Source: Culex pipiens pallens
Lineage: Eukaryota > Arthropoda > Insecta > Diptera > Culicidae
Direction of reading: 5' to 3'
Assembly (NCBI RefSeq): GCF_016801865.2
Contig: NC_068939.1
Location: 4,850,382 to 4,914,381 of the forward strand
Length of the DNA stretch: 64,000 nt
The notes below the pieces were generated by a model. That model was not told the origin of the DNA, ran no database searches, and worked only from the letters and a program-made list of their open reading frames with translations. The stretch's first letter is position 1. Each line of letters begins with the position of its first letter. This document shows, piece after piece, positions 46,296 through 57,315 of the stretch. Position numbers and translations under genes: made by a program.

Positions 46296-46780
46296 ATGAA
46301 GATTAATTCATTTGGTGAGAGCTTTCCATTTTAATACAGGCAACTCTTCATATATTCTAACATATTTACAACTCATTAAAGACCAACCACGCCAATCTTA
46401 CTATATACGCGGTAGGGTGTTCCCTTGGTCGTTCGCTGTGAGTTGTGGATTGCCTGCTTCTCTAATGAAGGTTCGACTGAGGGGGCATGCTTATTAATTT
46501 CTCGTCGCTCCATACCCTCAGTGACGTGATGGGAGCAAGGGCGTCTATACAAAGTGTCCCTACACCCGCTACAAATTTCCGGCGCTTGGGGAGGGGAAAG
46601 GGGTTTCTTTTTATTCTTCGCGCCGGTATTTGTAGCACTAAAATTCGTGCAAAAAAACTTATGCACGTGGGTGTACAGATTACGGAGTAAAAGATGATCG
46701 AATTGTTCACCTAGCGCTCACATGTGTTCCAGGACCAAGTTGCCTGCGGGTATGGGGATCATACATACATACATACATAC
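46296..46780 (+). mobile_element. Retroposon insert with 24-bp target duplication and (CATA)n tail
   Basis: The 24-bp word starting ATTTGAGCTTGACATTTCGG occurs exactly at 46272-46295 and at 46781-46804, on either side of a 485-bp insert that ends in (CATA)n at 46760-46780. The related MITE at about 63228 has only one copy of this word, so the empty site is known. The insert has no recognisable protein. It is likely a 5'-truncated LINE or SINE-like retroposon. Confidence 0.75.
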
Positions 46781-46935
46781 ATTTGAGCTTGACATTTCGG
46801 TCAAGTAGATTTCCCATATAGATGGGCTACATATTTCAGGGTGTAATATTACACAGAATTTCATAAAACAATGCAAAATTTATTTTACACCCAGGCCTTT
46901 TACACGCAGCTGGATTACTACTTTATTTGCTGTGT

Positions 46936-47129
46936 ATCAACAGAATTGTTTTATTGTGTAAAATACAATAACCTGAACTTTTATTTTCTATTGGAATGAC
47001 TTGAATGATTTGGTGAATCCCTGGTTTACAAAAACTTGGTTATTTTCTTCTTAAATTTAGTTAAAAAGTACTTGTCTTCAATCACTCAAATCTTACATAA
47101 GAACACAGGAATGCTTCCTAAACCCAACC
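46936..47129. other. Spacer and 3'UTR of UGT B
   Basis: The minus-strand AATAAA candidate lies at 46982-46987, about 143 bases after the UGT B stop. The remainder is ordinary A/T-rich sequence. Confidence 0.5.
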
Positions 47130-48810
47130 CTAATTCCGCTTCTGCTTCGGCTTCTTCTGGCCACAAACCACCCGTTTCACCGTTCTAAACAACAATCCTA
47201 AAATCTTAAACACAACGTACAGCACAGCTCCAATCGCCGCAAAAACGTCGATCAAGTTCCGCTGTAAAAAGTTCAAATCCGCTCCCTGGTAGTGCAGATG
47301 AGGCGCTCCCTTGTGTCGCACCACGTACTCCAACCAGAACGTGGCCAGATCCAGCCCCGTCTGGGGTCGATCCCGGTACAGATCGGCCATCTTCTGCACC
47401 GTCTGGCGGTACTGCTCATTCCCCAAAACACCCCGAATCGCACTGCTCAACGTCTCCTCGGTAAGATCCTCAAAGGTCACCACCTCGCCCCAACCTTCCT
47501 TCAGCACCTGGGCGGCGTTGTGCTCCTGATCGCCAAACATCGGAATGCCCACGATCGGCACTCCGTGGTACATGGACTCTGTGACGCTACCCAGTCCGCA
47601 GTGCGTCACAAACAGCACCAGGTTCTTGTGCGCCAGAATGTCGTCCTGCGGCAGCCACTGGCCGATCATGACGTTGGCCGGCTTGCCGGGCATCACGTCC
47701 GTGTCCCACTTCCAGATGATCCTCTGCTTGAGCTTCGAGAGGGCCGCCAAGATGGCGTCGAACTTGTCCTGCCGCAGGTTCGAGCTCTTCAGGTTCGATC
47801 CGAAGCTCAGGAAGATCGCGCCGTGCTCGGCCCCGTCCAGCCAGGCCTGGATGTCCGCGGGAAGGGGGTCCGGTTTGGGCTTGATCTGCAAGCCGCCGAC
47901 CTCGATCACGTTCGGCAGGTATGGCCGGGGTACCGCTTGGGTAAAGTACGAGTTGAAGATCACCAGCGAAACTTGACGTTTGGCCTCGTCGTACGGGAGG
48001 AATCCTTGCTCTTCGGGGAAGTTGTAGCTAAAAGAGGGGGAATGATCGTCAGATCCGATCGCATGATAGCAGAGTCAACAGTACTTACTCGTAGTACGGC
48101 TTTGTTTTGTAGCGCAAATATTGGGTTATGGCTACATCTACTCCGTAGATCAGCGTGTTCTGCACTCGATCGAGGAAGCCCATCGGATTCTTATTGCCTA
48201 GCATCATGTGAGGAACGGCGGCCACCTCCGCTGGGTTTCCGAAAAAGTTGACCATACTGCTGAACCCGGCGCTAAAGTACAGCACCGTAGGGCACTTGAA
48301 CAGCTGCCCGATCCCGGCGACGTAGTCGTTCATGAACCACCCGACCACGGCCAGATCGAACCGCTCCTCGTCCACCAGCTTCCGGAACTGGGGCGAATTC
48401 AGCGTAGTGTTGGTGTAGTCCAGCGATGCCGCCACGATCACCGGCATGACCTTCAGCATGTTCCGATCTTTGCCCTGCATGAAGTTGGCCATCAGCGGTC
48501 CAAAGGCGGCCTCGATCGGGACGTTCACGTCCCGGTAGTTCTGCACGGGTTTTGACAGCGGAAATGCACTGACCATGGTGATCTACAAGGGAAAGGTTCT
48601 CGTTACACGATCACTTGATCACCTTGCGTTACAAACCTCGTGACCTCGTTTGGCCAAGTTCTTCATCAACGCCTGCATGCCCAGCACGTGGGATTTGCTG
48701 GCGGTCGGAAAGACGCACAGAATTCTTGCGGAATCGGCTCCATTTAGCAGAATTACGGAGGTTGTTGTGACCAGGAATAGCAGCGTTAGTAACCGAGTTG
48801 TGGAACCCAT
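47130..48810 (-). CDS. UDP-glycosyltransferase (UGT) B, three coding exons
   Basis: Coding exons are 48810-48637, 48582-48089 and 48027-47130. Donors GAG/GTTTGT and GA/GTAAGT and acceptors CTACGTAG-type/ATC and TTTTAG/C join in frame to 521 residues (GHEITMVSAF; KPYYDYNFPE). A signal peptide (residues 1-27) ends near NGADS/ARILCVFP. His41 (SKSHVL) and Asp144 (MNDY) sit where the catalytic pair of insect UGTs is expected. The donor-sugar signature lies at about 347-390 (WLPQDDILAHK ... HCGLGS ... FGDQ). An anchor helix is at about 482-502, and the tail KQKRN is a KxKxx-type retrieval signal. It is an ER-lumenal small-molecule glycosyltransferase using UDP-sugar. It is a tandem paralogue of UGT A, 3.0 kb away, same strand and order, and shares exon 1 structure. 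Its second intron (62 bp) is absent from UGT A. The substrate is unknown. Confidence 0.95.
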
Positions 48811-48843
48811 GGCGATGTGTCGCTCTTCGAAGTGATATCAGCA

Positions 48844-48879
48844 AACTGAGCTGGGTGTTGGAACGACTTGGGCTTTATC
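48844..48879 (-). promoter_or_regulatory. UGT B core promoter: TATA-like box plus initiator
   Basis: On the minus strand GATAAAG at 48879-48873 lies 26-32 bases upstream of the A in the initiator CTCAGTTTG (start site about 48847), the textbook spacing. The ATG at 48810 follows after a 36-base leader. Confidence 0.6.
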
Positions 48880-50300
48880 AGTGCCGGTCAACGCGCTGAA
48901 AATAAGCATGAAGGTAATAAACGATAAAGACCACTTTTTGATTGTACTTGGAGAAAGAGACAATTGGAAATGATTCATTATTTTTAGGATCGTTAGTACC
49001 TTTTTTGGTCAATCTAGCATCTGTCTTATCAAATTCAATCAAATCTTGTGCACACTGTTCCTTTTTAAGCATGAGACATTTAACGGGAGTTCGTATTATC
49101 TGAATCACACAAAATTAAAAAAATAATAAGATGAATAGAGAATCGTCTTAAATTTCAAGCCGGACTTAATCTACCCAAATACGGAAGACCCCAACGCGCA
49201 ATTGCCGCAATTCAAAACTATACAACAAAAAAACAACGCGAAACCTGTTTTAACCCATCAATCTTTGACTCCTCTCGAAACGAACTTCGGTTCGGCGCCA
49301 AAAAAATACAGCCCGCCTGACGCAATCAACTTCACAATTCACGCACCCCAAAAATCTTAATCGACGCTTGACTCAACCGTCATCATCCATTAAAAGTCAT
49401 AAATCTAAACGTTTAACCTAGAATTCGCGGCATCCCCAAAGTTATTTGGATCAATCGCGACCGATTATGGGGCCACCCGTAAATTCCGCGCTTCGATACT
49501 CACCACAAATTGTTGCACTATCAAACTCTTTAAAAAAAATCTTCTCCTATAAAAATTCCAACGTATTACTGAAACACGCCACCTAGAATGAGCGAGAGGA
49601 GAACCAACACTGACCAACAAGCCTCTGAGCGCGTGAGATCTTCCCCAACGTAAAGTCGCTTAACCTTAGCGCGTGAGTAAGTTCACAAACACAGGCTGAT
49701 TTGCCAATTTCGCGACTTATTGCGTTTGTTTTGGTCGATTCCTAGCCATGGTTATGGACTTCGGGGTGATTTGTCAAATAATTATCATTTTATTGTATTT
49801 TTCTACATTTTTCAAATATAATTTAAAATTATTTGTTTTTAAAAAAATCAGAAAAAAATTAAATTAAAATTGAACAAAACATGATTGAGATTGTCAATTT
49901 ACCCCACTAAATCAGTTTGCTCTCTCTCAGCGAAGTTGTCCGCGGGAGGGAACTTTAAATGTTTGCGTGTCCGTGTCAGCTGGCTAATGTACCACTTGCC
50001 AATATGCTAATAATATTGGTGCCGGCAGCAGTAGAATGCTAAATTACTGTCGTATGTGGGTGTGCGAAAGTGCATAAATATTAGATTACTTTTGATGTAC
50101 TACTCTAGAACTTTAGAATTGAACAATAATTATTGATTATTTTTATATGTTTTCTTAATTATGTTACAACCTGAATTTTCCATCAATATTTGAAAAAAAT
50201 ATTATTTTCTTTTTTCATTATTTAAGATAGACCCTTACCAAATATTTGACCAGTATAGTGAGACAGTGTCGAGATCCAGTTAATGATAGACTTTAAGTGG
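48880..50300. other. Upstream flank of UGT B, no gene recognised
   Basis: Non-repetitive, moderately AT-rich sequence to about 49740 with no frames showing domains. It is A/T-richer from 49770 to 50300. Control elements for the UGT pair could lie here, but no specific binding site is called. Confidence 0.35.
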
Positions 50301-50317
50301 AAAAAAGTTCAATCAAG

Positions 50318-50700
50318 CAAGCAATTAGCATTAGCATTAGCATTAGCATTAGCATTTTAGGACGCCCTATCCACGGATGGCTCCACAACGCTTATCCCAC
50401 TGTTTGGTCTGGTTGTGTTAGACCCTCATCCGGAACAATAATCCAACACGGGAGATACCATGTCTTCATCTTTTGATGAGTGTGTAATACAGCCCAGGGC
50501 ATAAGGGGGTCCTCGCCGGGTCCAAGCTATCCTTTGGGGATCGGAAGGAATGTTAGTAAACACCTATCTAAAGTGCGCAAGGATCCCTGCGTCACCTTAG
50601 TGGTATAGATGTTTGTAGGGAGGTTTTGGACTCAATGTTAGTAGACAGGTAAGACCCTAGGATATACCTCGAGAGGTATTGCGGGTGATATGTAAGTTTG
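50318..50700. repeat. Repeat with (CATTAG)n at one edge
   Basis: A 6-bp tandem (GCATTA, about five copies, 50325-50356) abuts a GC-richer 330-bp segment (GGACGCCCTATCCACGGATG ... GAGAGGTATTGCGGGTGAT) with no open frame. Short tandem tails next to a compositionally distinct body are typical of non-LTR 3' ends, here in minus orientation. I cannot name the family. Confidence 0.45.
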
Positions 50701-51422
50701 TTTAATTGTTTGGGGTTTTTTTTTGCTAAATTAGCATTTTTGTTAGATTGTTGTATTTAAACTCATTCAGCCGGCTTCAGAGTGCACATAATAAGATTTA
50801 AAGTTTTCATTTTAACTATCCTAAACTATTTCTTTTGAAATCTAACTGGTTTTGTATTTTATCCTGTAAGTAATTTACATATTGATTTATCAATATTTTA
50901 AAGTGTTGTAAATTTATAGTCTGTACTGAATATTGAAGCGATTCTTGATTTATTTTGTTTATAAAAGAAAAGAACAGAAATTCGATACGACAAGACATCT
51001 TCAAACTTATGATTAAATTTAGAAAGAGAAGGAAAAGATTTGATAAACTAAGAATAATGCGAAGAATACAGACTGAGTTTTTTTTTTTCTAAATTTTAGT
51101 TGATTGATGTATTTTATTCTCACGGCATGCAATCGGATGCTGCTGTCAAGAAAATTAATATTAAATTTAAAGGAGTTAAAGGATTAGTTAATGGTAAGTA
51201 AATCAAAGACAGGCGACTGAGGAAAGATTTAACTCACTAACAAATCAACGAATAATTTGAAACAAGACCGATTCAAGATCTACATGTATTTTATGCTTCC
51301 TGTCCAGTGCAAAATTCAGTTACTTAATTTTCAAGTAAAATATATTATGATTGAGTTATTGAATTTTAAAGTTAAATGCATGATGAATGACACCAAAAGA
51401 ACAAACTTTTTCTTGGAACAAA
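50701..51422. other. AT-rich sequence, no gene
   Basis: Low GC with short frames rich in I, K, N, F and L and without domains. No repeat ends were identified. Confidence 0.35.
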
Positions 51423-51427
51423 CTCAC

Positions 51428-52480
51428 CGGGATTCTGCGAAGAAGGCATCACTGAATTAGTTCCGCCACCGACCACCGTCAAACGTAATGGCGTGGTGGC
51501 TGACACACTGGCACAAAGCGTCGATGAACTGTCACCTTTCGTCGCACCGGCCGCTCCTCTCTCACAGCTCACTCCAGTTTTCAAGCCCGCGGTAATCCAA
51601 GACGCACGAACTCACACAGACACAAGCCAAGTAGGTCGAGAGCATAAAAAACACTCCTTCCCTTCTCTTTAGCTACACCAACACACACGGCTCGCAACAT
51701 AACAGTGGCTCAAAATTCTGCAATTTATGTTTTCTTCCTTAGCTCTCCCTCTCCCTCTCTCTCTCAATTATGTTTCGCTCACACACACTGACACAACTCA
51801 GAAACATTTCCATTTTTCTCTTTTGTGGCCACTGGTAAACCTGCTTGTGGAGTTTTTATGCTCCGCTCTCGCAAAAATTATATCTCTCTTCTCTCTTCCG
51901 AAATTTTCATCAGCCGAGGTACTGCATCTCGTACCGCCATCTTGGAAATAGCAAATCAAATTTCACAATTTTGCAATAAAACACCAGAAACTCTAGAAAA
52001 TTTTCACTTCCATTATGTTATTCCGATTTCTAAGCCACTCCGAACTTCGTTGTCTGCTGCCGTTCGTCAAACACTCAGTAAATAACCCCTAAAACCCCTT
52101 TCGAAAAACAAGTTTGCACTGCAGAAAACGAACACTTCACAACGTTCTGATACACCAAAAACACTTCAAAATAATGTAATTTCACGATCAACTCAACGAC
52201 ACAACAACACTAATCGTCCCGTAAACCAATTTGACCAAAAATCCCGAAAAATCACTTCAAAAAACGAAAATATTCACGACGCCAAGACCTTGTCCCGAAA
52301 ATGCGTGCTCTCTCGGCCGATGCAAAACTCGCTCCTTCAATCAAGCAAGCAATTCTTCATAAACCAGGAACAATATATCGTTGATGATGATGAGTTAAGG
52401 CAGAGATACTCAACCAATTTTATGACGCTTCTCCTTATCGATAAGAACAGAATCGTGATTCCCGTTTCGCAATTCTTCTT
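51428..52480 (-). promoter_or_regulatory. Candidate 5' exon and leader of a minus-strand transcript
   Basis: Read on the minus strand, 52480-51450 looks like a dipteran leader (GAAGTG, GTGTTTTTGG, GTCGTTGAGTTG words, few ATGs). An ATG at 51449 opens MPSSQNP and meets a consensus donor CCCG/GTGAGT at 51428/51427. The next exon would have to lie to the left. No matching coding exon is recognised before UGT B at 48810, so it may be a leader of UGT B or of an unknown gene. A plus-strand frame also stays open over 51400-51670, which weakens the call. Confidence 0.3.
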
Positions 52481-52589
52481 GTAAGTTTATTTTCCTAATT
52501 TTAGACTTTTTATAAAATTGGAAACAAATGGTTTTGATTTTATTTTGATTTTTTTTTTTAAATGGTACGTAAATATTCGAAAATCTGTA

Positions 52590-53240
52590 ATTTTATAATG
52601 AATTTGCTGATCATTTTGGTGTCTTCGGTAAAGTTGTAGGTATTGTTGAGGACTATTCCGATAAAAAAAGGAACACGGATTTTTTTTAAGATTTTTTAAT
52701 TAAATAAAAAATTTTTTCACAAAAACTCAATTCCCCAAAATACGTATTTTTTTTATTTTCGAGATTTTTTGATATGTTTTAGAGGAATTCTGCTACCGAG
52801 TTATGAAATTTTGAAAAAATATTGATTTTTGGAAATCGAAATTTTATGCATAATTTTTTTTTACCTAATTTTTTATGTAGAAATGTTCTTTACAGATTTT
52901 TATATATAAGGCCTCATTTTCAAGATATAGCCACCGAAAGTTTGATTTCAGCATTTTTTCGATTTTTAAAAATAGTGACCGTGAGTGACCAATTCTGAAA
53001 ATATTTTTTTCGAAAAGTTCAGCAACTTATTGCCCGATTTTCAATGTTAAAAAATGAAACATTCGTGAAATTCTCCGATCTTAACGAAAACAATATCTTG
53101 AATTTTTTTTTATCAAGACTTTTATTTCAAAAAGGGCGTAATATTGAATTTTTAGCCCTTTTGAAATGTTAGTCTAATTTAAAAAAAATAAAAATATTGT
53201 TTTCGAAAAGATCGGAAAATTATACGAATATTTCATTTTT
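52590..53240 (-). repeat. Minus-strand copy of the 'GCCGAAGACACCAAAT' family
   Basis: TTTTGGTGTCTTCGGTAAAG, followed downstream by GATTTTCAATGTTAAAAAATG and TTCGTGAAATTCTCCGATC, reads as the reverse of the 36040-36980 copy. It is diverged and has no coding capacity. Confidence 0.55.
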
Positions 53241-54009
53241 TCATATTGAAAATGCTATTTAAAAAAATGTGTCGATATGATTTAGGGAACAAAAAGGAAA
53301 CTTTTGAGCGTACTAGAAGTTTTTTTTACAAAGATACGTTTTCTTGAAAAAATACATTTAAAAAAATATGGATAGTAAAAACAAAAATATTTTACAAATC
53401 GTTTTTTTTAAGTAAATCTAAATTTACAAGCTTAAAATACTCCTATTTTTAATAAAATAATTTTCTTATTTTTTAATAAAATGCTCCGTTTTCAAGTTTA
53501 ACTGGTTAATTTCTAAAAAATTGGTGCCATTTATTAAAACATTATTTTTAAGAAGGCAAAATTCTCGTTTGTTTGGCAGCTGGAAGCCTATTAGTCCAAT
53601 TTCTATTCATTTCAACAATTTTAACTATTTAAACAACTTATTTTGCAAAACTTTTGAGAGAAACCAGCTAAATTCCCTTTCATTAGTCCCTTTAACTGGT
53701 TTTAGTTGAAAACGCATTTTGAAATCTGTATTTAACGTTAAAAAGTGAAATCAATATAATTTATTTTTCAGTTAAAAACATTTTTGAAATATAAAAGGGC
53801 TACAAACATCAATTGTATCCACTAAATTTTTTATATTTAATTGAAAGAAGGAACTGGAATGCTAAAAATATTTAATATTGAATATTGAGGATTTCAAATT
53901 CTTGAATTTTATTATTACTATTCAAATGATAAACTAAACGTATACATTTCACGATTGAAAGATTTAAAGCACTTAAAAAATGCACTCCCCATTTTTTTGT
54001 CAGATTGAT
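53241..54009. other. AT-rich non-coding DNA
   Basis: Low-complexity A/T sequence. The short frames lack any protein signature and no repeat termini are evident. Confidence 0.35.
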
Positions 54010-54140
54010 TTAGTACGGTGTGTCCACGCATCCTTCCTCCACTGCTGATATTGTGAAATGTGATCCATTTACAGAATCTGTCTCTGCAGTTAATTCAACG
54101 CAGGTTATCTGATCGCTTTATGGTTTTGTTAAATGTGTGT
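54010..54140 (+). repeat. GTCCACGCATC repeat, copy 2
   Basis: GTACGGTGTGTCCACGCATC, then CCTTCCTCCACTGC and GTGAAATGTGATCC, match the copy at 37020-37200 in order and orientation. Internal differences show divergence. Confidence 0.55.
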
Positions 54141-54960
54141 TGTGTTCGATACGATACATCTAATCTGAACTTTTATTTATTTAAATCATAAACATAAAAT
54201 ATAGCGGATTTTAGTCTTTAACAGAGCCAAAGAAAATCTCCAAATATGTCATTTTTTATCATGCGGCAAAGTCAAATGAAACAAGACAAAACAGCTAACC
54301 CATTATTAAAAAAAAGAGTTTTTCTTTCTAATGCTCTCGTCTCGTCTATAGGTTTCCTTGCAGAGGGTTCATCTAAAATATTGATGGATTATTTAACCCT
54401 TTTAAATACAATTTTATTTTAGAAAATAGCCAATGAAATGGGATGAAAGCAACAATTATCTGGTTAGCAGTTATTTTTTTTTCTGCCCAGACAAAACTCA
54501 GACACTGTCTCGATATCCCACCGTGTGCGCCACCACTGGCATAGGTAAACATTTCCAAATGTTTTGATTTACCGCACATTATGCAACACACAAAAAAAAA
54601 TCCCGCAAACAAATTTGTAAACAGACACCAATCAGATGTCAATCCCAATTTCGTGATCCCGGCGGAGATTCCGCGGGAAGATAATGCGTTTCTCCTCCTT
54701 CGCACGTGTGTATTGCAAAAAAAAATCTCGGCCTGCTGTGCTCGGTAGCTGTGTGTGTCACTCAGTCACTGCTTGACAGCACTCGGTGGGTGATTTTTTT
54801 TTTTTTCGGGAACGTCATCTTGGAAGCCGTTTCGAATTTTTGGCCAGGCCAACCTGATCGATTCCGTGCCAAAGGTATTTTTGAGGAGGCAAGGAGGGGT
54901 CAAGTGGACTTTAAAGATTATTGTTAAAATAATTTCGTCAAATGAATTTTATTTTTTGGA
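54141..54960. other. Non-coding sequence upstream of the 55405 exon
   Basis: Mixed composition and no recognised gene. GC content rises after 54700 toward the promoter-like island. Confidence 0.3.
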
Positions 54961-54989
54961 TATTTTTTGAAATTGATTGAAAACAACAA

Positions 54990-55404
54990 ATTTTGACAAC
55001 CCTATCGCACAACGCCATGTCACTGATGGCAACGACACGCCGACTATGTTGGGGTCGGTTTGTTTATCACGCGAGAGTTCGAAAGATTTTTATTTTTGGC
55101 TTTTGTTCCGCTCCGAACCCCAAAAACCAAAGCAAGCAAAGAAAAAAGGCAGCCAAACGTTCCGAAAGATTCGCGCGCCGCTCGAAGAGCGCAAAAATAA
55201 TCCAAATCCGCGCCAACCTCGAAAATCTCAACGTTTTTGAGACAAAATCGCGAAACGCGAAACCAGATGATCGCGCCGCCGTCGCCGGAAAACGTCGCGT
55301 TTTGTTTTACCGTGTGAACAATCGTCGCGCGCGATCGTTTCTCCAAAGTACTGCGCGTTCGCGGGTGCGTTTCTTGAATTTCGCGCCAAAATCCCTTTAA
55401 AAAT
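54990..55404 (+). promoter_or_regulatory. GC-rich promoter/leader island before an ATG exon
   Basis: A sharply bounded block rich in CG dinucleotides (CGCGCG, CGAAAAC and GCGCC words) stands out from its AT-rich surroundings and leads directly into the ATG at 55405. No TATA box or strong initiator is obvious. The frames on both strands here are GC-driven and carry no domain. Confidence 0.4.
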
Positions 55405-55494
55405 ATGAACTGGATTCGCCGCAAGTCGTCCAAATCTAAAAAGTCGTCCTCACAGGAATGGCAACTTCAGGAGCGGCTTCGAATGGAGGAAGAG
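55405..55494 (+). CDS. Candidate alternative first coding exon (possibly PKN)
   Basis: The ATG at 55405 opens 30 codons, starting MNWIRRKSSKSKKSSSQEW and ending in an acidic/Arg helix-like stretch. It then meets a donor GAG/GTTAGT with the GT at 55495, in phase 0. The leader upstream is a GC-rich island and the codons look used rather than random. The phase-0 end equals that of the upstream PKN exon at 42400, so this exon could replace the HR1a/HR1b exons in a shorter isoform started from an internal promoter. Equally, it could open an unrelated + strand gene that continues past the window. No domain decides this. Confidence 0.45.
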
Positions 55495-56639
55495 GTTAGT
55501 TTGAGTTTGTGCGATTTCTGTTTATTTTTTGCGCCAAAAATGATCGTAAAACATGAAACATTCTCTCAAATTTAACCGGGATGTTTATTCTTTTTTTCTC
55601 TGGGTGCGTTTGCTGAAGTGGATTGATTTTTGTTGTTTTTGCGGTGTCACTTGTGGGGGCAGTCGCCGATCGTACGCGCCATTTAATGGGATGTTTTATT
55701 TTAAGGTGAATTTAGAGACTTAAAAATAAATACGTGCCAACAGGAAGCGAACTTTTTTGCGTGCCGTTTCGGGGGGATTGACAGCCAATTTTCCGGCAAC
55801 GCTACTTTGAATCAGCTGATTTTTGTTGCGAAGTTTGAGCAGTGACATAACTCTCGTAAAAAAATATGAAAAATTTCCAAAAATAAACCGTTGACATTTA
55901 ATAGGTCGTTTGGGGTGACCCACAACACGGAAAAGCAAATCATCCCGTTTGCTTTTATGACTAACGTGCCAATGCCGCGGGTGCATTTCGAAATCAAAAC
56001 CGACACTTTACAAGTTGGCGGTTGACCGGTAGCAAACCACCTCAAATTAGTCGCCAGGCTAACAAGGGAAGCGTTCGAGTTATGAGGAAAAAATCTGTTA
56101 CAGACGTAAATTAGTAATTGCTTCCCCTGCCGAATAGTGGTACCGCGGAACACCAGATGGTTGGTGTTGTTGAAAAATTATAGGTAGGAAAGGGAAATAG
56201 TTGGTTTACGATGGGTAGAGTGCTTCTAGAAACAACATGCAAAATTGCATTTGCATTGCATTTTAGCAATTTCTTGTCATACTATAGTGACAAAATTGCC
56301 TACTTATCTTCACTAAAAATAACAGTGCTGAAAATTTCAGAATAGCACTCATTTTTCCAAACTGCCAAACCTTCGTTGGAAAAATATACGACGCGTGCTG
56401 AAAAAGTTATCATTTTGTAACTTGTTGCAGGACTATGTTTTGTATATTTGTGTTTTTTTACCTTTTCAAATGTTACGATTGATTTTAAATTTTGTAATTT
56501 GTTAACTAATGTTTTATTTAAAATCAGTGGAATATTTCCTAAGATTTCATGAATCATGATTTTTTCAAAAAAATGTGTTTTTTCGTGATTTTTGTTTTCA
56601 AAAGAGCTCTACCAAATGAATTTTGACCATTTGGCTCAG
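55495..56639. other. Intron after the 55405 exon, no gene
   Basis: Unremarkable sequence with a few GC-richer stretches (55620-55800, 55900-56160). No frame shows a known domain. Confidence 0.35.
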
Positions 56640-57315
56640 TTAAGGGGTTACATACATGTAGAAAATTCCAAAATGTCATATTACAGAAAAATTCACTTAA
56701 TTCACTAAAAAGATGATTTTCAATCACTCCTGAAAGTTTCATGAAGGTATTTCGTGACTGAACTGAGTAAGAGACGATTTAAGTTCACAGCTGCGCAAAG
56801 CGAACTGTCAAACTTTGTGAACGTTTTTCTCTAAACACCGGGTTGATTTATGGGTGCACCAAATTGGCTGAAATTTGGGGTGAAGACTCCCAAGACATAT
56901 CCCGTGTGCATGACGAAGCCCGATTTTGAAATTACGATTTTTTTAAATACAAAAATCAAAATGTAACGATTTTTTATATGAAATACATAAAAATATTTTA
57001 ATCTTTTTTTTAAATTATGATTTGAAAATCGGCCTTCGTCATGCACACATGACCAGTTTAACGAGTCTTCACCAAAATTTTGAGCCGATTTGGTCAAAGC
57101 AGTGTTGAGATATCGTGGCACCCGTTTTTTTTTAAACTGCTAATTTAAAATAGCTATATCTCGGCAATGGTACATCCAAATGTCTTCATATTTGTTTTGT
57201 TAATAGATGAAAATGTACATTTTAATGACCTGCAAAAAGATTTAAAAAAAGTTTAATTGTGTGCTCATACCAACCTCTGAGATTTTTGACGATTTACATG
57301 TATGTAACCCCTTAA
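56640..57315. mobile_element. TTAA-flanked foldback element
   Basis: TTAAGGGGTTACATACATGT (from 56640) is repeated in exact inverse ending at 57315, a perfect 21-bp terminal inverted repeat whose outer TTAA is the target signature of piggyBac-type insertion. Inside, 56870-56940 and 57030-57110 are also inverted copies (GTGCATGACGAAGCCCGATT versus AATCGGCCTTCGTCATGCAC). Much of the element can therefore form a long hairpin. No transposase frame is present. Confidence 0.9.

Larger units (their letters stand above)
46057..46935. mobile_element. MITE with tRNA-Leu-like segment and nested retroposon
   Basis: ACACAGCCAAAAATCCGATGGTAA (left, from 46057) resembles the inverse of TTACTACTTTATTTGCTGTGT (right, ending 46935). 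The left arm word AAAATCGCATGCAAAAGCATG and the internal GAGCTTGACATTTCGGTCAAGTAG and TTTTACACCCAGG words recur at 63140-63325, a second, shorter member. In this copy a 485-bp insert splits the GAGCTTGACATTTCGG region (46296-46780). Confidence 0.7.

Noticed and set aside
47292..48251. Plus-strand frame of 319 codons over UGT B
   Set aside because: Shadow of the minus-strand UGT coding sequence; it crosses a UGT intron and shows no domain.
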